DNA of 64,000 bases, from positions 6,729 to 70,728 of the forward strand of contig JAVBSC010000058.1 in NCBI GenBank assembly GCA_031547305.1, read 5' to 3'. Shown in pieces: positions 11,657 through 19,700 of the stretch; position 1 is the first letter of the stretch, and each line of letters begins with the position of its first letter. The translations under genes and the position numbers were made by a program. The DNA is from JAVBSC01 sp031547305. GTDB taxonomy: Bacteria > Desulfobacterota > Desulfovibrionia > Desulfovibrionales > Desulfovibrionaceae. The notes below the pieces were generated by a model. That model did not search any database. It saw only the letters and a list, made by a program, of their open reading frames with translations, and was not told the DNA's origin.

Positions 11657-12187
11657 ATGCGCAAATTGCTCTGTTCCGCCTCCCTGCTTCTGGTATTTTT
11701 CATTTCCGCCTGCGCCATCCCCGTTTACACTATCCCCAGGGATGAGCGCAGCACCGGCGATATCATGGACGACACGATAATCCGAGGCGACATCAAAAGC
11801 TCCATCATGGCCAAAGATGCCGGCCAGGGTTTTGCCGCCAACATCTTCTGCTACCAGGGCCATGTTTTTGTGGTGGGCGCGGTGGACAAAAACTTCCGGA
11901 GCTTTGTGCTGGAAACGGCGCACGAAACCAAGGGCGTGCACGCTGTGACCGCCGTGTGGTTTGATCCTTCGGTGAGTAACGATGAAACCCTGGGGTTGAA
12001 GGTCAGAACCGCTCTGATCGGGAATTCCAAGCTCAGCTCCACCCAAATCGATCTGGAAGTCTATGCCGGCGAGGTCATCCTTCTGGGCATGGTGCGCTCC
12101 ACCGCCGACGTCGACGAGGCCGTCGCCACGGCCCGTAAAGTCGAAGGGGTAGACAGTGTCCGGTCTTATCTTATTCCTTCCCGTTAA
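11657..12187 (+). CDS. Lipoprotein with two BON domains (OsmY/DolP-like)
   Basis: This 176-residue protein begins with a lipoprotein signal whose lipobox ISAC places the lipidated cysteine at residue 19. Two BON domains follow (about 45-115 and 115-176), with the usual hydrophobic-glycine pattern, for example VHAVTAVWFD and GEVILLGMVRS. Proteins of this type bind phospholipid and help protect the outer membrane under stress. It should sit in the envelope, probably at the inner face of the outer membrane. The gene is preceded by CAGGAG and is flanked by argJ and sdaA on the same strand but with clear gaps. A second, non-lipidated BON protein lies at 44348. Confidence 0.85.
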   Translation: MRKLLCSASLLLVFFISACAIPVYTIPRDERSTGDIMDDTIIRGDIKSSIMAKDAGQGFAANIFCYQGHVFVVGAVDKNFRSFVLETAHETKGVHAVTAVWFDPSVSNDETLGLKVRTALIGNSKLSSTQIDLEVYAGEVILLGMVRSTADVDEAVATARKVEGVDSVRSYLIPSR

Positions 12188-12272
12188 ATCCGTCCGGCCC
12201 GCGCCGACCTGAGCCTTCCCGGTCAAAAAAGCGCGCGGATGGATTAATGCTCTACAAACGTAAGGAGCTGAC

Positions 12273-13688
12273 ATGGCCACGCCGCTCATTGTGGAATCAA
12301 CTATCGGCATGTCCGTGTTCGATTTGTATAAAATCGGGCCGGGTCCATCCAGTTCCCACACCATCGGCCCCATGCGGGCCGGCTGCGATTTTGCGGCCGC
12401 GGTGCGCGATCTTGCGCCGGATCTGCAAAACCGGGCTGCCGGCGTACGGGTGCGCTTGTTCGGCTCCCTGGCCGCCACCGGCCAGGGCCACGGCACGCAC
12501 CGGGCCATTCTGGCCGGGCTGATGGGCGAAGCTCCGGAAAAATGCTCCCCCACACTGCTGGCCGGATTGTGCGAGTTGCCTGTGGAACAGCGTGGTTTGC
12601 GCCTTGGCGCTAAAATCCTGCCCCTGGAAGCCAGTTGCGTTGTCCAGGATCTGGTGCATCACGACTTTCCTTTTAACAACACGCTGATCATCGATCTTCT
12701 GGACCAACCCTTCCCCCCCCAAGAGGGGTTTGACGAGGGAGACGTTCTGTTCAGCCGGGAATATTACTCCGTGGGCGGAGGCTTTTTGCAATGGAAGGGC
12801 TGGACCGCCCCGAACTACGGCCCACCGGAATACCCTTACTCCAACATGGCCGGGCTGCGCCGCCAACTTGACGAGAGCGGCTGTTCGCTGCACGGCCTGA
12901 TGCTGCGCAACGAAAGCTCCATAACCGGCCTCAGCCGTAAAGATACCCTGGATAAGCTGGAAGCCGTGTTCCAGGCTATGCATGACTCCGTAAACCGGGG
13001 CTGCCGGGCTCAGGGCGGCCTGCCCGGCGCCCTGGGCGTATACCGCAAAGCTTCTGTGCTGCATTCCAAGGCCCAGGCTATTGAAATGCCCGTGGAACGC
13101 GCCCTGTGCTTTTTAAACGCCTATGCCTTCGCTGTGGCGGAGGAAAACGCGGCCGGCAGCATGATCGTCACCGCGCCCACCTGCGGAGCGGCCGGAGTGG
13201 TGCCGGCTCTGGCCGTATTCATGGAGCGCCAGTTGGCCCTGGGCCGGGAACAGACTCTTAACGGCCTTCTGGCCGCCTGCGCCGTGGGCTTCATCGCCAA
13301 GCAGAACGCCGGCATAGCCGGAGCGGAAGTGGGCTGCCAGGGCGAGGTGGGCGTGGCCTCCGCCATGGCCGCGGCCATGTTCGCCCACGCCGGCGGCAGT
13401 TCGCCCCGCCTGGTGGAAAACGCGGCGGAAATAGCCCTGGAGCACCACCTGGGCCTGACCTGTGACCCGGTGGGCGGCTACGTGCAGATTCCCTGCATCG
13501 AGCGTAACGCCGTGGGCGCGGTAAAAGCCTATAACGCCGCGCTGTTGGCCCGCTACGAAGACCCGGACCGCCATAAGGTCTCCTTTGATCAGGTGGTCCG
13601 CGCCATGGCCGAAATAGGCCGGGATATGAACAGCAAATACAAAGAAACCGCCGGCGGCGGGTTAGCCGTGAGCATGACGGAATGTTGA
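12273..13688 (+). CDS. sdaA: L-serine dehydratase, single-chain iron-sulfur type
   Basis: This enzyme converts L-serine to pyruvate and ammonia using a labile [4Fe-4S] cluster. The 471-residue chain combines the beta domain (SVFDLYKIGPGPSSSHT near the start) and the catalytic alpha domain. Cluster-binding cysteines sit in TAPTCGAAGVVPA, AEVGCQGEVGVASAMAA and LTCDPVGGYVQIPCIERN, as in E. coli SdaA. The start at ATG 12273 follows AAGGAG. The gene ends three bases before tlyA, so the two are probably co-transcribed. A run of eight C residues at 12713-12720 lies inside the coding frame; the frame stays open across it. Confidence 0.95.
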   Translation: MATPLIVESTIGMSVFDLYKIGPGPSSSHTIGPMRAGCDFAAAVRDLAPDLQNRAAGVRVRLFGSLAATGQGHGTHRAILAGLMGEAPEKCSPTLLAGLCELPVEQRGLRLGAKILPLEASCVVQDLVHHDFPFNNTLIIDLLDQPFPPQEGFDEGDVLFSREYYSVGGGFLQWKGWTAPNYGPPEYPYSNMAGLRRQLDESGCSLHGLMLRNESSITGLSRKDTLDKLEAVFQAMHDSVNRGCRAQGGLPGALGVYRKASVLHSKAQAIEMPVERALCFLNAYAFAVAEENAAGSMIVTAPTCGAAGVVPALAVFMERQLALGREQTLNGLLAACAVGFIAKQNAGIAGAEVGCQGEVGVASAMAAAMFAHAGGSSPRLVENAAEIALEHHLGLTCDPVGGYVQIPCIERNAVGAVKAYNAALLARYEDPDRHKVSFDQVVRAMAEIGRDMNSKYKETAGGGLAVSMTEC

Positions 13689-13691
13689 AGA

Positions 13692-14435
13692 ATGGCAAAA
13701 AAAGAACGGGCTGACGCCCTGCTGACGCTGCGCGGCCTGGCTGAAAGCCGGGAGCAGGCCAAGCGCTACATTATGGCCGGGCTGGTTTTTTTGGAAGGCG
13801 GCAAAGAGCCTCTGCGCGTGGACAAACCCGGCCGCCTGCTGGACGGCGATTCAGCGCTTTCCATCCGGGGGCGGGAGCGCTTTGTCAGCCGGGGCGCCTA
13901 TAAGTTGCTCACGGCCATTGAGCACTTCGGCCTGGATATAAGCGGCAAGGTCTGCCTGGACGCCGGAGCCTCCACCGGCGGCTTTACCGACTGCCTGCTC
14001 CAGCACGGCGCGGCCAGAGTCTATGCCGTGGACGTGGGGCACGCCCAACTGCACGAAAAACTCCTGGCGGATTCCCGCGTCGTCAACCTGGAGCGTACCA
14101 ATCTGCGTCTGGCCGGCCCGGATCTGTTGCCTGAGCCGGCGGACATCCTGGTAGCGGATGTCTCCTTCATCTCCCTTACCCTTATCCTGCCGCCCTGCAT
14201 GCAATTCCTTAAATCCGGCTCTTTGGTAATCGCCCTGATAAAGCCTCAGTTCGAACTCGGCCCGGCCGCCACGGACAAAGGCGTGGTGCGCGACCCGGCC
14301 ATGCGGAAGCAGGCTGTGGACAAAGTGCTGGATTTCGCCGGCGCCGAACTTGGACTGTCCCTGAAAGGGGTAATCCCGGCGGCCATAAAAGGCCCCAAAG
14401 GCAACCAGGAATACCTGGCGGTGTGGGCCAAGTAA
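13692..14435 (+). CDS. tlyA: TlyA-family rRNA 2'-O-methyltransferase
   Basis: This 247-residue protein joins an S4 RNA-binding domain (residues about 3-65, with ADALLTLRGLAESREQAKRY) to an FtsJ-type SAM methyltransferase domain. The SAM site is CLDAGASTGGFTDCLL. Family members methylate 2'-hydroxyls of cytidines in 16S and 23S rRNA; some are also described as hemolysins, which is likely secondary. It starts three bases after the sdaA stop, suggesting coupled expression, and the downstream neighbour is on the opposite strand. The length is normal. Which rRNA position is modified cannot be told here. Confidence 0.9.
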   Translation: MAKKERADALLTLRGLAESREQAKRYIMAGLVFLEGGKEPLRVDKPGRLLDGDSALSIRGRERFVSRGAYKLLTAIEHFGLDISGKVCLDAGASTGGFTDCLLQHGAARVYAVDVGHAQLHEKLLADSRVVNLERTNLRLAGPDLLPEPADILVADVSFISLTLILPPCMQFLKSGSLVIALIKPQFELGPAATDKGVVRDPAMRKQAVDKVLDFAGAELGLSLKGVIPAAIKGPKGNQEYLAVWAK

Positions 14436-14452
14436 AATCTCAATTCATATAT

Positions 14453-14677
14453 CTATTTATGCTTGTAGTGTTCCTTGTGGACGCCTTTTTCTTTGGCCTG
14501 CGGATTGGATTGTGCCGCCTTTTCATCAAGGCCGCCCTTTTCGGCAATCGGCTGCCCAAGGGAACGGTGTTCGCTTGAATGGCGGCTGGCGGCTGATTCC
14601 TCTTGTCCATGCTCATGGCCATGCTTGCGGTCATGCTGGTGGTTATGCTTATTATGTTTGTGGTCATGCTTATCCAT
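14453..14677 (-). CDS. Small histidine-rich, probably metal-binding protein
   Basis: This 74-residue ORF begins at ATG 14677 behind a good AAGGAG six bases upstream. It contains 14 histidines, nine of them within the first 23 residues in an alternating pattern (KHDHKHNKHNHQHDRKHGHE). The rest is hydrophilic, without membrane segments or cysteines. Such His clusters bind Ni, Zn, Cu or Co in storage proteins and chaperones, but no family was recognised. It lies 33 bases downstream of a second tiny His-containing ORF on the same strand. A palindrome overlapping the likely -10 box lies upstream. The metal and the role are inferred, not shown. Confidence 0.6.
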   Translation of the reverse strand: MDKHDHKHNKHNHQHDRKHGHEHGQEESAASRHSSEHRSLGQPIAEKGGLDEKAAQSNPQAKEKGVHKEHYKHK

Positions 14678-14710
14678 AGTAGACTCCTTCAGGCTTTCTT
14701 GAAACACTCC

Positions 14711-14812
14711 TCAGAGATGGCCGGACTTGAATGCGCCATGGCCGGAGCGCTCCGCATCCGGTTGGTGATACGAAGCATGCTCCCCATACCGTGACACGTG
14801 ACATTCCATCAT
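14711..14812 (-). CDS. Tiny ORF (33 aa), leader of the His-rich gene pair
   Basis: The frame runs from ATG 14812 to TGA 14711-14713 and encodes MMECHVSRYGEHASYHQPDA followed by about 13 more residues. It holds five histidines and one cysteine. The start is preceded by AGGAG at seven bases, a better site than chance would often give. The gene lies directly upstream of the His-rich ORF and directly downstream of a palindromic promoter element. It may be a small metal-binding peptide or a leader peptide. It is too short for homology arguments, so it remains a candidate. Confidence 0.35.
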   Translation of the reverse strand: MMECHVSRYGEHASYHQPDAERSGHGAFKSGHL

Positions 14813-14846
14813 ATTAATTCTCCTCTCCCCAAAAGACAGGGGTAGG

Positions 14847-14864
14847 ACATTATAAACATAATGT
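14847..14864 (-). promoter_or_regulatory. Palindrome overlapping a TATAAT box, possible metalloregulator operator
   Basis: ACATTAT at 14847-14853 and ATAATGT at 14858-14864 form a perfect inverted repeat with a 4-base spacer. On the minus strand the element contains TATAAT (complement of 14849-14854), about 37 bases before the tiny ORF. No convincing -35 box is present. The arrangement resembles operators of Fur-superfamily repressors, but it does not match one consensus exactly. Confidence 0.4.
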
Positions 14865-15108
14865 TTCCAGGATATGCGTTTATATTCTTTACAAACGCGG
14901 ATCGGAAAGTGTCAAAAAATCTCCATGGTTATATTGCAAGCGGTGTGAGCGAGCCCGAAGCCGCGTTTGCCGGCCATCCGATCCGATTTTTTTGCCTTGT
15001 ACACCCAGGACCTGGCACTTGCCGACATGCCTTATCTAAGGTATATACATAAAGTAGGATGAGGAATCCCTGATAAAGGCCTAGGATTGAAAAACCTGGA
15101 GGCAGGCC

Positions 15109-15471
15109 GTGAAGACAAGACGAACGCTTAACAGGGGCGCGGAGAATTTATGCCGCCTGGCGGTATTCCTGCCCGTGCTCAACATTATTGTAAAGGGCGT
15201 CCTGATGCTTATTACCGGCGAATGGTTCAGAGTGCCGGCGAGCAGGATCATCGCCCTGATTTACCCTGGCTTTGACGTGGACAATCTGCCGCGTTTTGTC
15301 GGCGGGCCGTACTTGAATTCCATACGGGACTTCATGCTGCGCGACGCCGAAGCCTGGGTGGTCATGTCCTGTTGTTGCATTCTGCTGGCCATGCTGCTCT
15401 TTTTTATAAGCCTGCTCATAGGCCGCCGTGGCCCGGATGTGAAACTCCACCAGATCCGTCACGGGCACTAG
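15109..15471 (+). CDS. Small hypothetical membrane protein
   Basis: This is a 120-residue protein starting at GTG 15109 behind GGAGG. Two hydrophobic helices are visible, at about residues 16-38 and 82-105. Between them is a soluble loop of roughly 40 residues, and the tail is basic and His-containing (GRRGPDVKLHQIRHGH). A CCC triplet lies in the second helix. No family was recognised. It is followed by a DUF486 membrane protein on the same strand about 140 bases later. No function is proposed. Confidence 0.55.
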   Translation: MKTRRTLNRGAENLCRLAVFLPVLNIIVKGVLMLITGEWFRVPASRIIALIYPGFDVDNLPRFVGGPYLNSIRDFMLRDAEAWVVMSCCCILLAMLLFFISLLIGRRGPDVKLHQIRHGH

Positions 15472-15610
15472 GACTGGTTTCCAGTAATCATGGCCGGCAT
15501 TCTTGTCTGGCAGCCGGCCAAAGCCCGCGAATATTTTGCGCCCCACGTTTTTTTGTTGATTATTGCCGCGCGCAGGCATAGTCGAGGGAAAACGTAATTT
15601 GAGGTGGGCC

Positions 15611-15964
15611 GTGCCTTTATCCTTGCCTGTTCCCCTTGTCACAGTGGGTCTTCTGATCGCCTCCAACGTATTCATGACTTTTGCCTGGTACGGGCATCTG
15701 AAGTACCGCGGCTCAGCCCTGCCTCTGGTCATTCTGATCAGTTGGGGCATAGCTTTTTTTGAGTACTGCCTTCAAGTGCCGGCCAACCGCATGGGCTTTG
15801 GCTATTTTAATGCGGCGGAACTCAAGACCATCCAGGAAATCATCTCCTTGAGCGTATTCATGGTCTTTGCCGTGCTCTATCTGGGGGAACCCCTGAAGTG
15901 GAATTACATAGCCGGATTCGCCCTGATGGCGGCCGCGGCTTTTGTGATTTTCAAGGAATGGTAG
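15611..15964 (+). CDS. DMT-superfamily small membrane protein (DUF486)
   Basis: This protein of about 117 residues has four predicted transmembrane helices and the DUF486 core SNVFMTFAWYGHLKYRG, FFEYCLQVPANRMGFGY and LGEPLKWNYIAGFALM. DUF486 proteins resemble half-size drug/metabolite transporters and probably act as dimers in the inner membrane; their substrates are unknown. GTG 15611 is chosen as the start because GAGGTGGG precedes it by three bases and longer frames add only charged residues. It ends four bases before the convergent gene at 15968. Confidence 0.8.
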   Translation: MPLSLPVPLVTVGLLIASNVFMTFAWYGHLKYRGSALPLVILISWGIAFFEYCLQVPANRMGFGYFNAAELKTIQEIISLSVFMVFAVLYLGEPLKWNYIAGFALMAAAAFVIFKEW

Positions 15965-15967
15965 ACT

Positions 15968-16270
15968 TCAGCTTTCGCTGAACGGGACAATTTTAAAATT
16001 CACGCTGGCCTGCATGTCGCTCAGGTGCTCAATGAGCTCTTCCTTCTGCTGGGGGGAGAACACCAGTTTCAGCACGGAAGCCCAGCGATCAATAACAGAA
16101 GTGTAGGCCAGATTATCCCTGGCTTCCAGAAGGTAGCGAAAAAGGCGCACTTCCTGTGGCTCCATCTGCACGTACAGGACCGAAGAGTATTCCGGAGCCG
16201 GCTCTGGCTTTTTTTTACCGAACTTGCGCCGTTTTTCCTTGAAGAGTGTGGGAGCATTACTTATAGTCAC
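15968..16270 (-). CDS. Conserved hypothetical protein, DUF4911-like
   Basis: This 100-residue cytoplasmic protein starts at GTG 16270. A basic N-terminal segment (KEKRRKFGKKK) is followed by a compact domain beginning SSVLYVQMEPQEVRLFRYLLEARDN. It resembles DUF4911, a short domain of unknown function common in Desulfovibrio-type genomes. Its beta-alpha pattern looks ACT-like or ferredoxin-like, but that is a guess. The ribosome-binding site is weak. Its upstream side is a 380-base AT-rich stretch that probably holds its promoter. Confidence 0.55.
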   Translation of the reverse strand: MTISNAPTLFKEKRRKFGKKKPEPAPEYSSVLYVQMEPQEVRLFRYLLEARDNLAYTSVIDRWASVLKLVFSPQQKEELIEHLSDMQASVNFKIVPFSES

Positions 16271-16654
16271 AGATTCCGTTTACTCTCATTATGAAAAAAA
16301 GACAAGACAATATGCTGAAAAAGTTGAATTTTCTTTAATATTAATGAATAAATTTAATCTAGAATATATCACTCTTATTTTATTAACTTATTTACACTGG
16401 CGAACCCGCTCCGGAATGATCTGGCGCGAAAACTTTTGTAAAACCGTCTAACTAGGCGGTCCACCTGAATATAGGGATAACAGACAATCGCTGCTTGTTT
16501 TATTTTTCACAATTTTAGGCAAAATACCACATTATATAAATGAAAAAAATCATTTATAAAAAATCAGGTAATTAAAATATCTAATATTTTTAATTTAAAT
16601 TATTTTACTCAATATTTACTAACGATAACTACGCATAATAGTTGATTTTTTCAT
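16271..16654. other. AT-rich gene-free interval
   Basis: This stretch is far more AT-rich than its surroundings, with several runs of A and T. It separates the DUF4911-like gene (start) from the end of rnhB, both on the minus strand. Its only long frame (16224-16451, plus) has no ribosome-binding site and no recognisable protein. I see no RNA gene. It most likely contains the promoter of the DUF4911-like gene. Confidence 0.5.
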
Positions 16655-17362
16655 CTAGATAAATTTTAGTTGCTCCGCGTCCCGGCGTAGCGGTCTGAAG
16701 CTTTGGCGGTGCTGGGCGCAGGGTCCTAGCCTGGCCAGGCATTCCAGGTGCTCTCGGGTGCCATAGCCTTTGTGACGTTCTAAGCTGTAGCCCGGATAAC
16801 GCCGGGAAAGCGCCACCAGCAGGGAATCCCGCCAGGTTTTGGCCAGAATCGACGCCGCGGAAACGGCCGGCACCAGGGCATCGCCGTCCACCACCGGCCA
16901 TTGGACGGGCAAGGATGGAGACGGCGCCTTGAAGGCGGCCCGCCAGGCTTCCGGCCTGATGGAGTGCGGGCCGTCAACCACCAAAGGGCAGTCCGCCGCG
17001 TTTAGGGCCGCCGTTCGTCGCCACAGGCTTATGACCGCCCGGCTCATGGACCTGAACGTGGCGTTCAGAATATTCACCCGGTCAATCTCCGCCGGCCAGG
17101 ATACCCCCAGCCCCCAGCCCAGAGCCACGCCCTGGATTAGTCCGGCCAGAACAACGCGCCGCTCCGCCAAAATCTTCTTGGAGTCCCCCAGCCCTTCCAT
17201 AGCGCCTTCAGGCAACTCCCTTGGCAACAGCACAGCCGCGGCCACAACCGGTCCGGCCAGACAGCCGCGGCCCGCTTCATCAACGCCTATGTAAGGCCAG
17301 TTTGGAACAAAACCACCCGGCGTCAGGCGCGCCTGAAGCCGGGTGGTTTCATGAACCGGCAT
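16655..17362 (-). CDS. rnhB: Ribonuclease HII
   Basis: RNase HII nicks RNA-DNA hybrids and removes single ribonucleotides from DNA. The 235-residue protein has the signature YIGVDEAGRGCLAGPV with catalytic D28 and E29. Further acidic residues are in LVVDGPHSIR and VVDGDALVPAVSAASILAK, and the motif RRYPGYSLERHKGYGTREH is typical. It starts eight bases after the rplS stop and is the last gene of the trmD-rplS-rnhB run, an arrangement common in bacteria. The start at ATG 17362 has only a weak ribosome-binding site, consistent with translational coupling. Confidence 0.95.
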   Translation of the reverse strand: MPVHETTRLQARLTPGGFVPNWPYIGVDEAGRGCLAGPVVAAAVLLPRELPEGAMEGLGDSKKILAERRVVLAGLIQGVALGWGLGVSWPAEIDRVNILNATFRSMSRAVISLWRRTAALNAADCPLVVDGPHSIRPEAWRAAFKAPSPSLPVQWPVVDGDALVPAVSAASILAKTWRDSLLVALSRRYPGYSLERHKGYGTREHLECLARLGPCAQHRQSFRPLRRDAEQLKFI

Positions 17363-17370
17363 ATTAAAAG

Positions 17371-17718
17371 TTACCAGATATTTTTGGGTTTGATGCGGGC
17401 GGCCTTACCCTTGAGGTTGCGCAGATAATACAGGCGGCTGCGGCGCACACGGCCCTGGGTGATCACTTCCACTCTTTCAATGAAGGGGGAGTGCAGGGGG
17501 AAGATGCGTTCCACGCCGACGCCGTCGGAAATTTTGCGCACGGTAAAGGTGGCGTTCACAGTGCCGCGCTGGATGCGGATAACGTTGCCCTGAAAAATCT
17601 GCACCCGCTCTTTTTCGCCTTCCACAATGCGCATGTGAACCTTTATGTTGTCGCCGGATTTAAAGCGCGGCAGATCCATGCGCAGATGTTCCATTTCGAT
17701 TTTTTTAATGATGTTCAT
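17371..17718 (-). CDS. rplS: 50S ribosomal protein L19
   Basis: This is a 115-residue protein with the L19 pattern FKSGDNIKVHMRIVEGEKER, QIFQGNVI, FTVRKISDGVGVERIFPLHSP and the basic end RVRRSRLYYLRNLKGKAARI. L19 lies at the 30S-50S interface of the ribosome. The start has a good AAGGAT upstream. It sits between trmD (55 bases upstream) and rnhB, a conserved translation-related cluster. Confidence 0.98.
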   Translation of the reverse strand: MNIIKKIEMEHLRMDLPRFKSGDNIKVHMRIVEGEKERVQIFQGNVIRIQRGTVNATFTVRKISDGVGVERIFPLHSPFIERVEVITQGRVRRSRLYYLRNLKGKAARIKPKNIW

Positions 17719-17773
17719 AGCAGCATCCTTTTATATAAGCGGATAATTCTTCATATTCACGGGCCCGGGCGGC

Positions 17774-19069
17774 TCAGCGCCAGTCGCCTAAAATTCTGTC
17801 CATCATGATGGCCGCCGCCGCGCGCACGGAAAGGTGGTTATACTCACCGGCCCAGCGCAAGGGCGGCAACACGGCCCCGCACAAATCCAGAGCTTCCGGC
17901 GCGAGACCGTGCCCGGTGCCCAGGAGCAGCAACACGGGCCGTTCATTCAACTGGCGGCGCAAATCCTCAAATCCCAGGCTACCAGCGCCTTGGGCGCTGG
18001 TGGCAACCAGCAGAGGGGCCTGGCCGCAACGTTCTGTTATGCCCGAGACGGCCGCCGCTATGGATTCCACTCCCCGGACCAATTCCAAAGCCTTACGGCG
18101 ATCCGGATTGCTCCGTGCGCCCGGACCGCTGACCCAATGCCCGCAGAGCTTATCCAGCAAGGCAAGCTGATCTTTAAATGGAGTGACCACATAAAAAGCG
18201 GCCAGACCATAGCTGCACGAACTGCGGGCTATATCGTGAATGTCAAGATTTGTCAAAGAAACGGCCACAGATTTTTCATCTTTATCCAGGACCGGGTGGT
18301 GGACCAAGGCGCAGAACAGGTTCCGGCCAGGCCGCGCCCGGGGCAGGCCGCGCAAAAAATCCATTTCCGTCCTGCTCAGCCCGGCCTTGTCCAGAAGATC
18401 CGGCCGCTGCGCCGATGTGGCCCGGAGCGACTCCTGGCGCCGCCAGGCCGCTATTTCCGCATGGTTGCCGGAACGCAACACCGCCGGCACCTCCAGACCC
18501 TCAAATACTTCCGGCCGGGTATAGTGCGGGTATTCCAAAGCTCCGGCGCTGAAGCTTTCCTCCCTGCCGGAATCCTCATGCCCCATAAAACCCGGCAAAA
18601 GCCGGGCCGTAGCCTCAATAAGGGACAGAGCCGCGACCTCTCCGCCGTTAAGCACAAAATCACCCACGGAAACCGCTTCCGTCGGGAACAGATTTTCCAG
18701 CCTGGCGTCGAAACCTTCGTAGCGGCCGCAGATGATGGTCAGACGTTCTTCGCGGGCAAACTCCTCCGCCAGACCCTGATCAAACTTGCGGCCACGGGGA
18801 GAAAGCAGGATCAGCCGGCCCGGACCAGGGGCGGAATCCCGCCAGCCCAGGGCGCGCAGTGTTTTGGCCAACGGCTCAAGGAGCATGACCATGCCCGGTC
18901 CGCCGCCGTAAGGGCGGTCGTCCACGGTATGGTGCGGACCAACTGTCACGGAACGCGGGTTGTGGAAGCGCAGGTCCACCAGGCCGGAAACCCTGGCCCG
19001 CTGCATCAGGCCGCAGGAAAGCGGCTGGTCGAAACATTCCGGAAAAAGCGTTATCAGATCTATGCGCAT
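17774..19069 (-). CDS. trmD: tRNA (guanine-37-N1)-methyltransferase fused to a second RNA methyltransferase domain
   Basis: The first roughly 240 residues are TrmD, which methylates G37 of tRNAs to prevent frameshifting. The SPOUT knot motifs are HTVDDRPYGGGPGMVMLLEP and SVGDFVLNGGEVAALSLIEA. The last roughly 185 residues, starting at FCALVHHPVLDKDEKSVAVS, form a separate domain of the Methyltrn_RNA_4 type. It includes LLLLGTGHGLAPEALD and YNHLSVRAAAAIMMDRILG, another SPOUT-like fold. At 431 residues it is much longer than ordinary TrmD (about 240); such fusions are known in this lineage. The target of the second domain is not established from sequence. ATG 19069 follows a GGGGGG ribosome-binding site, and an intrinsic terminator lies only about 17 bases upstream. 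Confidence 0.93.
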   Translation of the reverse strand: MRIDLITLFPECFDQPLSCGLMQRARVSGLVDLRFHNPRSVTVGPHHTVDDRPYGGGPGMVMLLEPLAKTLRALGWRDSAPGPGRLILLSPRGRKFDQGLAEEFAREERLTIICGRYEGFDARLENLFPTEAVSVGDFVLNGGEVAALSLIEATARLLPGFMGHEDSGREESFSAGALEYPHYTRPEVFEGLEVPAVLRSGNHAEIAAWRRQESLRATSAQRPDLLDKAGLSRTEMDFLRGLPRARPGRNLFCALVHHPVLDKDEKSVAVSLTNLDIHDIARSSCSYGLAAFYVVTPFKDQLALLDKLCGHWVSGPGARSNPDRRKALELVRGVESIAAAVSGITERCGQAPLLVATSAQGAGSLGFEDLRRQLNERPVLLLLGTGHGLAPEALDLCGAVLPPLRWAGEYNHLSVRAAAAIMMDRILGDWR

Positions 19070-19085
19070 GCGCCCCCCGCATATG

Positions 19086-19114
19086 AAAAACCAAGGGCTT
19101 TATGCGGCCCTTGG
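19086..19114 (-). terminator. Intrinsic terminator immediately before trmD
   Basis: CCAAGGGC (19091-19098) pairs with GCCCTTGG (19107-19114) around an 8-base loop. Five A residues at 19086-19090 give a U-run on the minus strand. It ends the transcript of the gene at 19159 and lies just ahead of the trmD ribosome-binding site. A T-run after the stem on the plus strand makes it potentially bidirectional. Confidence 0.75.
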
Positions 19115-19158
19115 TCGTTTTTCAAGAGGGGGGAGTGTAGATTATTCGGACGGAAAGG

Positions 19159-19551
19159 TCAAATATTCGCGGCTTTCAGGCATTCATCCATGCTCTCGCG
19201 CAAATCTTCCGCCTGGTCCGGGTTGATCCGGCACAGGCCGAACACGGCCGCAAAAAGCATGTCCGCCGGCAAAGTGAAGTCGTGCCGGCCGTTGTTGATG
19301 CGGCAAAGCCCATTTTCCGACTGCAGCACGTACAAGCGACGGCTTTTTTCTTCACCGGCTCCGGACACGATGTGGTAAACCATGCGGGAATCGGAAGTGA
19401 CAAACAGCTTCATCCGGGTGATTCCACCCGACTCCTCGTCAAAAAAAGAGGCTTCGGAAAAAAGGCGGCCGGTAAAGCTGAAGTCCGAACCGACATCGTT
19501 TTGCAGGGTAAAAGACTCCACGGCGTGTTCCTGTTTCACATCGTTCCCCAT
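19159..19551 (-). CDS. Hypothetical protein upstream of trmD
   Basis: This 130-residue soluble protein starts at ATG 19551, chosen because GGGGAG lies eight bases upstream. Visible features are an acidic N-terminus, a central LFVTSDSRMVYHIVSGAGEE and QSENGLCRINNGRHDFTLPA, and a helical end (NPDQAEDLRESMDECL). No domain family was recognised. The pattern suggests a small beta-rich domain followed by helices. It is on the same strand as trmD but separated from it by a terminator. No function is proposed. Confidence 0.55.
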   Translation of the reverse strand: MGNDVKQEHAVESFTLQNDVGSDFSFTGRLFSEASFFDEESGGITRMKLFVTSDSRMVYHIVSGAGEEKSRRLYVLQSENGLCRINNGRHDFTLPADMLFAAVFGLCRINPDQAEDLRESMDECLKAANI

Positions 19552-19700
19552 TTCTGCACTCCCCTGACAGCGCCTTTCGCCTGCCCCGCATTCTTGGTCG
19601 CTAATAAAAAGCAACAGCCCTATTTATAACACGGCGCGGATAAGGTAAAATGTTTTTTCCGCAAAACACAATAATTCAATAACTAAATAATTCAAGCGAG

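Noticed and set aside
12713..12720. Eight-C tract in sdaA as a phase-variation switch
   Set aside because: The frame is intact, the tract is short, and serine dehydratase is not a usual contingency gene.
16224..16451. 75-codon plus-strand frame in the AT-rich interval
   Set aside because: It begins inside the opposite-strand DUF4911-like gene, has no ribosome-binding site and no recognisable domain.
16473..16486. TAGGGATAACAG, the first part of the I-SceI homing endonuclease site
   Set aside because: Only 12 bases match and the second half differs. No intron or endonuclease gene is near, so this is chance.
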